DNA of 64,000 nucleotides from a bacterium (GTDB lineage: Bacteria; Bacteroidota; Bacteroidia; Flavobacteriales_D; Crocinitomicaceae). The notes under the pieces are model-generated. The model saw nothing but the letters and a program-made list of their open reading frames with translations, had not been told where the DNA came from and ran no database searches. The stretch lies in the NCBI GenBank assembly GCA_024742305.1, contig JANSYQ010000009.1:54464-118463 (forward strand). The letters run 5' to 3'. Within the stretch, counting starts at the first letter, position 1. Each line of letters opens with the position of its first letter. A program made the position numbers and the translations under genes. Below, piece after piece: positions 1-9,600 of the stretch.

Positions 1-164
1 CACGTCGTGAAGATTTGTTGATGGACAAGGATGTATTGCAACGCGTTTGGTTGATCCGTAAATTTATTGCCGATATGAACCCTGTGGAAGCCATGGAATT
101 CTTGAAGGAGCGCATGGATAACACGATGTCGAACGAGGAGTTCCTCGTAACAATGAACAGCTAA
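1..164 (+). CDS. rho: Transcription termination factor Rho, C-terminal end (partial)
   Basis: Only the last 53 codons are in the window; the 5' part lies upstream. Reading from base 3 gives an open frame ending in TAA at 162-164. It contains LQRVWLIRK and NPVEAMEFLKERM, followed by SNEEFL near the stop. These are the conserved closing segments of the Rho hexameric RNA helicase, which terminates transcription by translocating along RNA. The fragment is too short to show the ATP-binding or RNA-binding motifs. The next gene begins one base after the stop, so the two are probably co-transcribed. Identification rests on the C-terminal signature alone. Confidence 0.85.
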   Translation, partial: RREDLLMDKDVLQRVWLIRKFIADMNPVEAMEFLKERMDNTMSNEEFLVTMNS

Positions 165-165
165 T

Positions 166-756
166 ATGCGTATTACCGTTCTCACCGGGCTTATTTGTTC
201 AGTGATCTTCATAGCAGTGAAGATGGTGTTCTATTTCACCCAACCTACGGGGTACGACATCACTGCACTTGTGTTGATCAATCTTTTCTTACTAATTGCC
301 GCCATTGGAATTGGCTTGTTCATCCAAAAAATGCGCGATACGGAAGAAAGTAATGGACTTCGAGACATTAAGAACGGAATGACAGCGGGGGTTCCTTACG
401 CGTTGATCGTAGGGACGTTTCTCTACTTCTATTATGCGAAAATTGATCCGGAGTTTCATCAACACAAATTGGCAGAGCGCGAGTATGCGATTGATCAACA
501 ATTGAATGCACCAGGCGGTGTTGCGAAGATCAAAAAGGAAAACCCTGACTTGGAGGTACTTTCGAAAGAAGAGATCAAAGAGCAGGCCATGAACAGCGCT
601 CGAAGTACCTTGAATGCTACAGCTACTTTGGTTGTAACACTGCTTGGGTTGATTGTGATGTCGGCAATGAACAGTATTTTCATTACGATTATATATCGAA
701 GGATTGTTTTTAGACCAAGGAAGAAGCCCGAAACTTTGGACTCACCTTCTGAGTAA
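166..756 (+). CDS. DUF4199-like small integral membrane protein
   Basis: A 196-residue protein with about four hydrophobic segments, near residues 5-25, 33-52, 72-90 and 150-175. A charged, probably extracytoplasmic or cytoplasmic loop (about 92-145) separates the last two. The layout, including a motif like GVPYALIVGTFLYFYYAKIDP before the loop, resembles the DUF4199 family common in Bacteroidota. No function is established for that family. The ATG lies one base after the rho stop, so it is likely the second gene of a rho transcript. The C-terminal tail is basic and probably cytoplasmic. Confidence 0.55.
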   Translation: MRITVLTGLICSVIFIAVKMVFYFTQPTGYDITALVLINLFLLIAAIGIGLFIQKMRDTEESNGLRDIKNGMTAGVPYALIVGTFLYFYYAKIDPEFHQHKLAEREYAIDQQLNAPGGVAKIKKENPDLEVLSKEEIKEQAMNSARSTLNATATLVVTLLGLIVMSAMNSIFITIIYRRIVFRPRKKPETLDSPSE

Positions 757-951
757 TTCTTTTCTCGATTCACCAATTAATTGTCCTCATCTTTTCAAGG
801 CCTGCCGGTTGTTTGCTTTTCACCGCAATGACGTAAAGGGCGAGAAGGATGGGCTGTGTATGTTTTAGTGGTGTAGGCAAAAGGGCAACTGCAAGTCTAG
901 CTCTAGAAGCCCTCTTTTTAATGCTGACATCACAGGAAGTCACTGCGAAAA

Positions 952-977
952 AAAGGCAAACCTTTCGATCTGCCTTT
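952..977 (-). terminator. Rho-independent terminator after the 139-residue gene
   Basis: A 7-bp perfect inverted repeat (AAAGGCA at 952-958, TGCCTTT at 971-977). Read on the minus strand it is followed by a run of T, as expected for termination of the minus-strand gene ending at 1015. Confidence 0.7.
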
Positions 978-1014
978 CTTCTTGTGTAACTTATCTATCT
1001 TATGTACTTACTCG

Positions 1015-1434
1015 TTACCTAAAGAAGTTGATGTAAGAGTTTTCTGCATTCAAATGCAATGGCTCCGGGAACTCGCCATGGATGATCAATACATTTTCGT
1101 GTCTGTGCTCCAATGATTCTAGTTTTTTGCGGTTCAAAAGTAATACCGATGTATGCCCATGATGATCGAGCGTATCTAGAATGGTTTCGCCATTAAAATC
1201 GCACTGCCAATGGATCTCTGAACAATTCTCCGCGTAGGCGAATTCTACGGTTGGCATTTGATAATAATGATGTTCGCCAATCCCAGACAAATTGAATACC
1301 AAGCGTAAAAACCCTCCTTCCAAAACCAGTTGCTCATCGGTTACTCCCAATTCCTTCAAACTAATTTTTCCTGCTCTTGGCGCATCAAATGCGATACTGA
1401 TTTCTCCTGGTGTAATGTCAACTGTTTCTCCCAT
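1015..1434 (-). CDS. Hypothetical protein, 139 residues
   Basis: I do not recognise this family. It is a soluble, acidic protein with no signal peptide or membrane segment. It is rich in short hydrophobic stretches alternating with polar turns, suggesting a beta-rich fold, and in histidines (GEHHYYQ, LDHHGHT, LEHRHEN). It starts at an ATG (1432-1434) and is followed by a clear hairpin terminator. It lies about 100 bp downstream of the small membrane gene at 1535-1795 on the same strand and could be either the last gene of that run or a separate unit. Confidence 0.6.
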   Translation of the reverse strand: MGETVDITPGEISIAFDAPRAGKISLKELGVTDEQLVLEGGFLRLVFNLSGIGEHHYYQMPTVEFAYAENCSEIHWQCDFNGETILDTLDHHGHTSVLLLNRKKLESLEHRHENVLIIHGEFPEPLHLNAENSYINFFR

Positions 1435-1534
1435 TCTGTTTGTTTTAAGTGTTTATTCAAAGTTGATGAATAACTACCCGATAAAACATGAGGAAAGTCA
1501 GGATCAGAAATGAGAATGAATAGGTGGAGCATCC

Positions 1535-1795
1535 TTATAAAAGGACAAAAAGTAACAACAAAATCATGAGAGTTCCCCATACAATTAGTGCGCCAACTAA
1601 AAAGCGACGCCTGCGTTTTTGAATAATCTCAGCGACAATTTGTTTTCGCTCTTCATCGGAAACCTCTTTGTATTTTAAGCCTTCGTTGGGTCGAGAGCCA
1701 TCCAGTTTATCGAATGGAGTGCGTTTCACTCTACGATTATTATTAATCAAAGAGGACAACGCCTGAGAGACAAAACCGGGAACGGGGAGTTTCAT
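1535..1795 (-). CDS. Small membrane protein, 86 residues
   Basis: An N-terminal soluble part of about 60 residues, rich in basic residues, is followed by an RRRR cluster and one C-terminal transmembrane helix (about 65-85, very rich in leucine). This predicts a tail-anchored topology with the N-terminus in the cytoplasm. The start codon overlaps the stop of the 63-residue gene upstream (ATGA, 1792-1795), so translation is probably coupled. The family is not recognised. The two small genes may act together at the membrane, but that is inference from the overlap only. Confidence 0.6.
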   Translation of the reverse strand: MKLPVPGFVSQALSSLINNNRRVKRTPFDKLDGSRPNEGLKYKEVSDEERKQIVAEIIQKRRRRFLVGALIVWGTLMILLLLFVLL

Positions 1796-1983
1796 ATCGC
1801 CATAGATTGTGCAACTGAAATCAATTGCGAAGTTATATGCGTTTCGCCACCTTTAAGAGCTTGTTGGCGCGCATAGACAACCAAATAAACCAGTCCGAAA
1901 ACAACCATCATTATTATGAACATCAACAGTAGATTCACTGCAACGCTCTGGCTTACCCTTAATGATTTATCCCTTGTATTCAT
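1792..1983 (-). CDS. Small single-pass membrane protein, 63 residues
   Basis: One hydrophobic helix (about residues 16-37) sits between a basic N-terminus and a polar C-terminal tail. It overlaps the next gene by four bases (ATGA) and follows the glycosyltransferase-like gene by 38 bp, which places it in the same minus-strand run. No family is recognised. Coding status is supported by the overlap and by the coherent membrane helix, not by any known homologue. Confidence 0.55.
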   Translation of the reverse strand: MNTRDKSLRVSQSVAVNLLLMFIIMMVVFGLVYLVVYARQQALKGGETHITSQLISVAQSMAI

Positions 1984-2022
1984 CGCGAGATGAAGAATTG
2001 CATCCTTTTAAAAAGGTACTAA

Positions 2023-3549
2023 TTATTTCCCACTTACATTAAAGCGCAGGATACTCCCTCGCTCATAACGTTTTATAATATGCAAACTTAAGTCCTTGGA
2101 TAATGTGCTTGCATCTTCAAAAAGCAGGTTCGCCAATTCTGAGTTATTACTCACCAATATCAACCCTTTTTTGTTGCTTAGCATCGTTTTCCTCAAGTTG
2201 TAAATATCCAATTGCGCATTTGAAGCCCCATTCACCAAAAACAATTGGTCATGATTTACGCCTGATTCAATTGCGATATAATAGGATGACTCCCAATCAA
2301 TGAAATCTACTACTAGTGCGTCTTCTTCTTCCAAGTTTGATTTGATAACCTCACTCATTTGAACCACATCTTGATTTCGCAAACGAGCTACAGCAGCCAA
2401 ACCTTGCGAAGAAATGCGTTGAAAATGATCTAGCGCGTAGTGCGTTGAGGTTCCATCAGGAAATATGTTAGCATAATTCGGCTTACCCCAAATAAAAGAA
2501 AGCGGTAATAACGTAATGATTCCGAATTTGACTATCTGAATCAATCTTTTACTTTCTAATTCCCAAAGCAGTGCTAATAGCGGTAATGAAAAAACAATTA
2601 ATGTCCCAGTGAAACGATGCTGGTTCAGCAAAGTTCCGTTGTTGCTTTTATAAATAAAGACTACTAGAAGCAATAAAAATACGCCTCCCCATCGCCATTT
2701 ATTCCATTGAAATTGTTTACGTCGAATTAATTTAACAAGTCCCCAAATCAATGCAACAACAAGTATTGGTGAGAATAAGAAAAACCAACTGGCTGGAAAA
2801 AAGAACCACCGTAAAAGAATGATATCTCTTGGTAAGTAAGAATTTACGCCTTCTTGTACTACATTCCAATCATACGCACCGGAAAGTCCATAAAAGAAGT
2901 CTTGATGCGACATGTAGTTCCCTATCATCCAAAAAGCGGGGAATATCATGGCTGTAACCCAAAAAAGCCCCGTCGTTTTCCACGACTTTTGTATTACTCC
3001 AAAACCGGTAAAAACGGCAAATAGCAACCACCCTTCGTATCGAAAACCGCATGCTAAAGTCATAAATAGACCTGCCCAAAATGCATCGACGAGCGACGAT
3101 TCTCGCCAAGATTTGCTTAATGAGTTCATACTCAAAAGAAGGAGTAAAATGAAAGGTGTACCGGACAGCGTGTGATAACTATTTCGAAATAGAACGGGGG
3201 AACAGACTAGAGCTAATGCAATCCAAAAGGCAGCCTTTTCGTTGTATTCTCTTTTGATAAAAGCATACATAGGAATTGCTGACAAAGAAGAGAGCAACAC
3301 AGAAATGAGAATTGGTATTGTCTGATGGTCGCCTGTTACCCCAATGATCAATCCGTAGAAATACTGGTGCATGGGTGGCCAAACTCCATCGGAAATCCAC
3401 GTTGGGTTTTCCCACCATTCTTGCGCCATAAAGATTCTTGTTACTGCATCGGCATCAACCACTTGAGAGAATGGTAATGTAGTAAGCCTAAGTAAAATGG
3501 CAATAAATACAACGATTACAACCGGAAGGTCAGTTCTTCTAATCCTCAT
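2023..3549 (-). CDS. GT-C fold glycosyltransferase-like membrane protein
   Basis: A 508-residue polytopic membrane protein with roughly ten or more hydrophobic helices over residues 8-370 and a soluble C-terminal part of about 130 residues. Just after the first helix there is DADAVTRIF (around 32-40). An acidic motif in the first extracytoplasmic loop is the catalytic signature of GT-C enzymes of the PMT/ArnT/GT39 type, which transfer sugars from polyprenyl-phosphate donors to acceptors outside the membrane. The acceptor cannot be predicted. The gene begins 13 bp after mpl ends, so it probably belongs to the mpl transcript. A plain membrane protein without transferase activity remains possible. 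Confidence 0.65.
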   Translation of the reverse strand: MRIRRTDLPVVIVVFIAILLRLTTLPFSQVVDADAVTRIFMAQEWWENPTWISDGVWPPMHQYFYGLIIGVTGDHQTIPILISVLLSSLSAIPMYAFIKREYNEKAAFWIALALVCSPVLFRNSYHTLSGTPFILLLLLSMNSLSKSWRESSLVDAFWAGLFMTLACGFRYEGWLLFAVFTGFGVIQKSWKTTGLFWVTAMIFPAFWMIGNYMSHQDFFYGLSGAYDWNVVQEGVNSYLPRDIILLRWFFFPASWFFLFSPILVVALIWGLVKLIRRKQFQWNKWRWGGVFLLLLVVFIYKSNNGTLLNQHRFTGTLIVFSLPLLALLWELESKRLIQIVKFGIITLLPLSFIWGKPNYANIFPDGTSTHYALDHFQRISSQGLAAVARLRNQDVVQMSEVIKSNLEEEDALVVDFIDWESSYYIAIESGVNHDQLFLVNGASNAQLDIYNLRKTMLSNKKGLILVSNNSELANLLFEDASTLSKDLSLHIIKRYERGSILRFNVSGK

Positions 3550-3562
3550 AAAACTACCCCGA

Positions 3563-4927
3563 CTACAGCTGTTGACTTTTCAACTCTTCCCCCAACGCTT
3601 CATAGTCAATTCCATCAAAATTCCCAGAAGACATCATTAGCAACACTTTATTCTTCCAGTCGCGTTTATGTATGAAATCCAATACTTCTTGTGTTTTATT
3701 GACCACTTTCACGGTTCCTCCAAACCCGGCAGCCACTTGCTCCTTTGTAATTGGCTCCAGTTTTTTATGTGCTACCACTTCAGGACTAAAATACACCAAT
3801 GCATCATCAGCAGCATTCATGGCGCCATCGTACTCCGGTAGGAACTCTTTTTTCAAGGAGGAAAATGTGTGCAGTTCCATGCAGGCAACTACGTCTCTAT
3901 CCGGATATTGTTCTTTCACTGCCTTTGTAGTTGCTTTTAATTTGGACGGCGAGTGCGCGAAATCCTTGTACATAGTGAACCCTTCGGTTTCGGTCACTTT
4001 CTGCAATCGTTTGCCGGCTCCGGTGAAAGAATGCATGGCGGTTAGGAAATCATTCGGTGAAATCCCCATAGCCTCTCCTACGCGCATGGCTCCCATCAGG
4101 TTTTGAAGGTTGTGTGCGCCAAAAATCTTCATGGGATAGTCGGCCCCTTCAAAGTGGACCAGTGTTCCCTCTTCTGTTACTTCATAATCAGGTGTTTCGT
4201 AGGATACGCACTGAATCGCGTCTTTGTATTTATCGCCCAACTTCGTTACTTCCTCATCCTCAGCATTAAACACAAAAGTTCCCCCCTGTTCTATTTGCTG
4301 GCAGAAAATGTTGAATTGTTCTACGTAATTCTTGTATGTCGGGAAAACGTTGATATGATCCCAAGCTATTCCACTGATTATCGCAATATCGGGTTGGTAC
4401 AAATGAAATTTCGGTCGACGATCAATTGGCGAACTCAAGTATTCGTCACCTTCTAAGATCATCACGGGAGCATCTTCCGTAATTTTCACCATGCAATCGT
4501 AGCCTTCTAGTTGTGCCCCTACCATGTAGTCGACATTCAAGTTCAGTGCATTCACAACGTGTAAAATCATGGAAGTGATCGTCGTTTTCCCGTGCGAACC
4601 GCCAATAACAACTCTTGTCTTCTCTTTGCTTTGCTCATATAGATACTCGGGGTAAGAGTAGACCGGAATACCTTTTTCTTTTGCTGCGATTAGCTCCGGA
4701 TTGTTCTCTCTAGCATGCATCCCAAGAATAACAGCGTCTAAATCATCCGTGATTCGCGAAGGATCCCAGCCAATATCGTTTGGTAAAATGCCTTCCCTTT
4801 TCAAACGAGATTTTGAGGGCTCGAAAATTTCATCATCCGAGCCTGTCACTTGCATTCCTTTACGACTTAATGCGATGGCTAAATTATGCATGGCGCTTCC
4901 ACCAATAGCTATAAAATGAACTTTCAT
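3563..4927 (-). CDS. mpl: UDP-N-acetylmuramate:L-alanyl-gamma-D-glutamyl-meso-diaminopimelate ligase (Mpl)
   Basis: A 454-residue Mur-ligase-family enzyme of murein recycling. It re-attaches the tripeptide from old peptidoglycan to UDP-MurNAc using ATP. It opens with the dinucleotide-type motif IAIGGSAMHNLA, has the ATP loop GGSHGKTT (about 109-116), EGDEY, and late motifs such as KDFAHSPSK, all typical of Mpl rather than MurC. The ATG at 4925-4927 is chosen because it precedes this motif directly and overlaps the upstream stop as ATGA. A longer in-frame reading to 5092 would add 55 residues that do not fit the family and would run through the upstream gene. Confidence 0.9.
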   Translation of the reverse strand: MKVHFIAIGGSAMHNLAIALSRKGMQVTGSDDEIFEPSKSRLKREGILPNDIGWDPSRITDDLDAVILGMHARENNPELIAAKEKGIPVYSYPEYLYEQSKEKTRVVIGGSHGKTTITSMILHVVNALNLNVDYMVGAQLEGYDCMVKITEDAPVMILEGDEYLSSPIDRRPKFHLYQPDIAIISGIAWDHINVFPTYKNYVEQFNIFCQQIEQGGTFVFNAEDEEVTKLGDKYKDAIQCVSYETPDYEVTEEGTLVHFEGADYPMKIFGAHNLQNLMGAMRVGEAMGISPNDFLTAMHSFTGAGKRLQKVTETEGFTMYKDFAHSPSKLKATTKAVKEQYPDRDVVACMELHTFSSLKKEFLPEYDGAMNAADDALVYFSPEVVAHKKLEPITKEQVAAGFGGTVKVVNKTQEVLDFIHKRDWKNKVLLMMSSGNFDGIDYEALGEELKSQQL

Positions 4928-5283
4928 TCCTTGCGTTTCAATAATGTGTAAAAATCTGATAGAACGGGGAAAATGAGAAATAAAGTCCCATAATCCGTTA
5001 CTAGATGGAACATTCGTGCACTTTCTTGCGAGGCCATAAATGTAGGAAGCATTGCCGCTGCCAATCCAAGGTAATAGAGCCAATCCCACCAATGTCTATC
5101 TCTGTACAGCCAACGTTTGAGCATCTGTATGAGAACATAGCCTAGAAAAAGAACCATAAGGTAGCGCGGTAGGACACGGATACCGTCTAAATCGTCAATT
5201 TGCCAATAGTAGGCGACAATGACGGACGCAATGGCTAGTAAACTCAACAGAATGACTCCATGAATTGCTTTTGATGACTGCAT
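4924..5283 (-). CDS. Small polytopic membrane protein, 119 residues
   Basis: Four hydrophobic segments (about 8-27, 38-58, 66-82, 92-110) separated by short loops, one with the tryptophan-rich stretch RHWWDWLYYLG. The family is not firmly recognised. Its stop overlaps the mpl start, so the two are probably translationally coupled, and it is the first gene of the minus-strand run that continues to 1535. A role next to peptidoglycan recycling is suggested only by position. Confidence 0.6.
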   Translation of the reverse strand: MQSSKAIHGVILLSLLAIASVIVAYYWQIDDLDGIRVLPRYLMVLFLGYVLIQMLKRWLYRDRHWWDWLYYLGLAAAMLPTFMASQESARMFHLVTDYGTLFLIFPVLSDFYTLLKRKE

Positions 5284-5468
5284 CAGATACTTTTTTCTGA
5301 AAAGTAAAAAGAAAGGATGTTTAAAAAACCAAGTAGGGAAACACTTTCACACAGATGGATGCGGAAAACGGTGAATACCAAAGTTTAGAGAAATAAAATA
5401 ATTCACATACGGAACACGTTAGATGCTCATATATAACTCAATTATTGCCCAAATTCGACATTTCTCGA

Positions 5469-5500
5469 ATTGTATAATTGTCTAATTGTAGAATTGTAGA
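5469..5500. repeat. Four tandem copies of an 8-bp unit, ATTGTnnA
   Basis: The units read ATTGTATA, ATTGTCTA, ATTGTAGA, ATTGTAGA without gaps. They lie in the 268-bp non-coding gap between apbE and the 119-residue gene, downstream of apbE in its direction of transcription. The rest of the gap shows nothing I can name. Compare the 7-bp arrays at 14754, 20333 and 35800 and the 6-bp array at 51446. Confidence 0.8.
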
Positions 5501-5551
5501 CAAAGAATGAAGTCCTGTTACCTAATTCCAACGACCTCTTTTCCTCTAAAA

Positions 5552-6613
5552 CTACTTCAAATACGCCCCGAACCCATCTGTCATTTCGCTGAGAATTTCT
5601 CCAGTACCATCATCATATAACAGATAGATATCTAAATCCAATTCCGGATGATTTTGCACGAACTCCATGGATTTTTCAACTCCCATAACCATAAATGCAG
5701 TCGCATAGGCATCTGCTTCAGCACATGAATTTGCTATTACGGAAGCACTTAATAATGAATGCTGAACCGGACTTCCTGTTTTTGGGTCAATCGTATGGGC
5801 ATACTTTACACCATCTTTGATGTAGAACTTTCGGTAATTCCCACTGGTAGCAATCGCCTTATCGGTAATATGAACAACATTGTTTATTACACGCTTTCCC
5901 TCTTCCTGCTGAGGCGAATCTATCCCAATGCGCCATTTTTCGTTCTCGCGGTTCTTCCCTTTCACAACAATTTCGCCACCAATCTCTAGGTAGTAATCTT
6001 GGATACCATTTCTCTTCAAATAATCGGCAAGAACATCTACTGACAGCCCTTGTGCGATGGCATTGAAGTCCAAACGGAAAGACGGGTGTTCTTTAACGAA
6101 GGTACCTCTCCTCTCTACGAATTTGGCTTTAAACAAAGGGTTCCCAAGTCCTACAAAAGTGAGGATGCTATCTAGCTCAGACTGGGTTGGAATGGGTGCC
6201 TCTTCTTTGAAAAATCCCCATGCTTTCACCAATGGAAAGACAGTGGGATCAAATGCCCCGTTCGATTTTTCAAAAACCTCTTGGCTGATTTTGAAACAAT
6301 CCAAAAAGTAACCGAATTCGTCCGTAAAATGAATCGTGTCACTCCCATTATTTATTGCAGAAATTTGCGACTCATCGATGTACGTAGATAATGCCATATC
6401 AAAGTCATGCAGTATGGAGTCTAGTGCTACTTTTCGAATTTTATCGGCAGGATCTTTGAGAATTACGCCATAAGTGGTTCCTTGAGTCTCACCACGAATC
6501 TCGCGCCATTCTTCTTTTGCAGTCTCTTTTTTTTGTGTTGAATTACACCCTATTAAAAGGCTACTTAGTATGAGTAACAAGGTGAGGACCTTGTGTTTCA
6601 GAGTTCCAAACAT
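5552..6613 (-). CDS. apbE: FAD:protein FMN transferase (ApbE family lipoprotein)
   Basis: A 353-residue lipoprotein. The signal peptide ends in LLIGC with Cys23 as the lipidation site. ApbE enzymes move FMN from FAD onto threonine or serine of target flavoproteins outside the cytoplasmic membrane. Visible family motifs are TQGTTY (43-48), [13 protein letters not shown] (117-129), [13 protein letters not shown] (from 181), [18 protein letters not shown] (from 255), AHTIDPKTG and the [14 protein letters not shown] segment (298-311) that binds metal and FAD. The ATG at 6611-6613 lies inside the upstream gene, a 53-nt overlap. It is preferred because it supplies the charged n-region and full signal peptide. 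No Nqr or Rnf genes are in the window, so the target is unknown. Confidence 0.9.
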   Translation of the reverse strand: MFGTLKHKVLTLLLILSSLLIGCNSTQKKETAKEEWREIRGETQGTTYGVILKDPADKIRKVALDSILHDFDMALSTYIDESQISAINNGSDTIHFTDEFGYFLDCFKISQEVFEKSNGAFDPTVFPLVKAWGFFKEEAPIPTQSELDSILTFVGLGNPLFKAKFVERRGTFVKEHPSFRLDFNAIAQGLSVDVLADYLKRNGIQDYYLEIGGEIVVKGKNRENEKWRIGIDSPQQEEGKRVINNVVHITDKAIATSGNYRKFYIKDGVKYAHTIDPKTGSPVQHSLLSASVIANSCAEADAYATAFMVMGVEKSMEFVQNHPELDLDIYLLYDDGTGEILSEMTDGFGAYLK

Positions 6614-9600
6614 GTTCCGTTACAGCTGTTCCGTTTTTTGAATAAGTAATAGCGCCACGTGATTGCGTTCTAACGTAAACATCAGCATGACCGTCAATAA
6701 CTACCACTCTGCGCGTCACAATGGCTGTCATCAATCCATTTTGGTCGTTCTGCGCAAAGTTTTCTTCTGTTACACCTTCGGGATATTCTTCTCCTAATGA
6801 ATTGGCAACCTTTACTTTCTTTTGAGGTGAATCATCGACTTTACTGATCTTGTCAGCGTTTTCGAAAAGCTGTTCTTGCTTTGAATCCTCTCGATTCTGC
6901 TTTTCACGATTGGTGATGCGTTTTGAGTCGCCCAACAACTCCTGATTTTTCGATTGCTTGGTTGTTGAAGATTTTGAATTCTCGTCGTTTTCTAGCGCAA
7001 TGTTGTCCACTTGTTTTTGAACGCCCATTCGCTCCTCCTCATCGCTGATATCAGAATTGATAACTGTTTGCGTATTGATTATCTCCTTGTTAGAATACGC
7101 CTGATCCTTGTCTTTGCCCGTTAGCGCATCTTGCGCTTCCGCCAATTGCTTGTCTCCTTCTTTCAACACTTCAACGGATGCAATGCGGTTATCATCCATG
7201 CCGCTCATATCAGAACGCGTTTTTTCCTCGTACGCCTCTATTTGAGCATCTGCGTCCATAGCAAATACGCGCTCGTCGGCATTTTGTTGATCTGCTCGAT
7301 CCTGAATACTCTCTCCAAGCTCGTAAAGTTTCGCTCCGTTCTTGGCAATCCCTTCTTCGTCTTCTGCTGTTTTAGTGGAATACTTCTTTTCAATATCCAC
7401 GATAGCCAAGTTTGCATCCCACACATCCACTGATTCGGAAGTACCCAAATCATAATCCGCGTTGGCAATTTCATTGTTAATGACTTTTACTCCTTCGTTA
7501 TTATCCCCTGAAATTTGAACGTCTTCAGCCGTTTTGTAATCTACTTTTTGATAGACACCATCAATTACCGTTTGTGAAGTGTGATTTGCTTCGAAGTCCT
7601 CTTTGTTTCTGACGTCATTTTCTTCGTTGACGTCGGTGACAATCTCAACAACATCATTTCTCACCTTGTCGCGTTCTTGGGTATCATCAATATTCTCGCT
7701 CACCACTTGATTTTTCACTGCGGTCAGCTTCTCATCAGAGGTTATATTACTGCTGTAATCGCTTTGAGCATCTTCACGGAAAGCATCTTCTAGAGCCTGT
7801 TCGTACGTAAGAACCGTTTCTGCGTTATCTCTATATACATTCACATCTTCACCGTACTCCAACGCGACTCCTTCAACGATATTTGTTAGTTGCTCTTGAT
7901 CACTGATATTCACATTGTAGTCCATTCGAGAGTCATCGGCCTCTAATTCGCTCAATTCCTCTTGTGCTGCCTTTAGAATGTCTGCATTTTCACCTTGTTG
8001 CATTACTGCTCCTTCAGAGTAGGCATCTGCCTCTGCCAATGCTTTCACTAACTCCTGGCGAGCATCATCACGTTCGTCCGATTTTTGAGCCAAGCGCTGA
8101 TCTATTCCTTCCTTGGACTTGTCGAATTTATCCTGCATTTTACTTTGCTCGATTTTTTGACGCTCATCCTCCGCCTTCGCGAATAATGCCTGTCCATCAA
8201 GAATCGAGCCTGATATTGGCGTTCCTAGATCTTCCAATTTTGCCGATTGAACACTAGCTGGATTCAAAATAGCTTCGATCTCCGCCAGTTTTTTCTTTGG
8301 GTAAGGATCATCCTCCTTCATCCCGATAGCGTTTGTGTAGCGTTCCTTCGCCTTTTCGTAATCTTCTTCCTCAAAGTTGGCATCTGCCGCCTCGATAAGT
8401 TTCTTGTATTGCTTTTCGAAGAGCACAATCGACTTAGCTTTTTCTCTTTTCACGCACTCGTCGACCTGCGCTTGAGCGTAGCCATCCGTTGGAATAATAG
8501 CCAAAGCTTCCTCATACATGTGCTTGGCATCTAGATAGGATTCAGATTCAAACAACTCGTCAGCCTCTGCAATTTTCGCATCAAATTTATTTCGTAATGC
8601 CAGTTCTTCCGCATTTTTGTTGGCAATGTCATCCAAAATTTGCTGGATTTCATCAATCTTGTCAGTAGCAGCTTGATCTTTTGCTTTCGCAGACAATGCA
8701 TTTTGGAACGCCGACAAAGCTGCTTCATACTCCTTCGCATCTTGTTTTTTCTGCCCTTTTTCCATGTACTCTTTATACAGGGCCTCACGCTCTTCTATTG
8801 AAGCAAGATTGGACAGAATCCCATTTATTTCGTCGATTTTATCTTTTGGTGCTTGCTCGTTTTCCTTTAGAATGGCAGCTTCTTTGAATTCCGCCAGCGC
8901 CTTTTCATACTTTTCATCATCGAAGAGTTTTTGACCATCTTCCATGTGCTTAGCGTAGTCTGTGTCACGCTTTTTGTACAATTTAATTCTATCGCGAAGT
9001 TCTTTAATCTGATCTCTGTGCTCTGTGCTGGAAACAAGTCCTTCCGTTAAGTCCAATATTGAACCACCTCGATCATAGTCGCCTTCTTCGATTTTTTCCT
9101 CTGCGATGCGCAAGTTCTTTTCGATGGCTTTGTTGGCATCATTTTGATCGTTTCGCGACAACTCCTCTGCGTTGGCCGCTTTGTCCACAGGTTCTTGCTC
9201 ATTTGGCTTGAGAACTCCTGCTGCATTGAAGGCTTCAATGGCTTCCACATACTTTTTATCCTCTACCAATTGATCGCCTTTGTCCAGCAACTCACGGTAT
9301 TCCTTGTCCAATTTTGCCTGCTCCTCTGCATCTTGCATTTGTTGCTTGGCATCTGCAATCTTTTGGTCGGGAACTTCCGATTCCGATTTAACGGTCTTCG
9401 CTTCCTTGAACTTCTCTATTCCCTCTTCGAATTGACCATTATTCACCAATTCATCACCGGCTGCCAATAATTCGTTGAACTCGGCATCCTCTTCGTTTTG
9501 TTGAGCTGCAAGAGCCTCAGCAGCCGCAATATCTTCTAATGCTTTCTTTAATTCAGTATCGTCTTTGATAGAAAGCGCTTCGTTGATTTTGGCTTTCGCC

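Noticed and set aside
4928..5092. Extra 55 residues at the mpl N-terminus
   Set aside because: The open frame continues upstream but runs through the upstream membrane-protein gene; the family motif begins at the ATG at 4925-4927, which overlaps the upstream stop.
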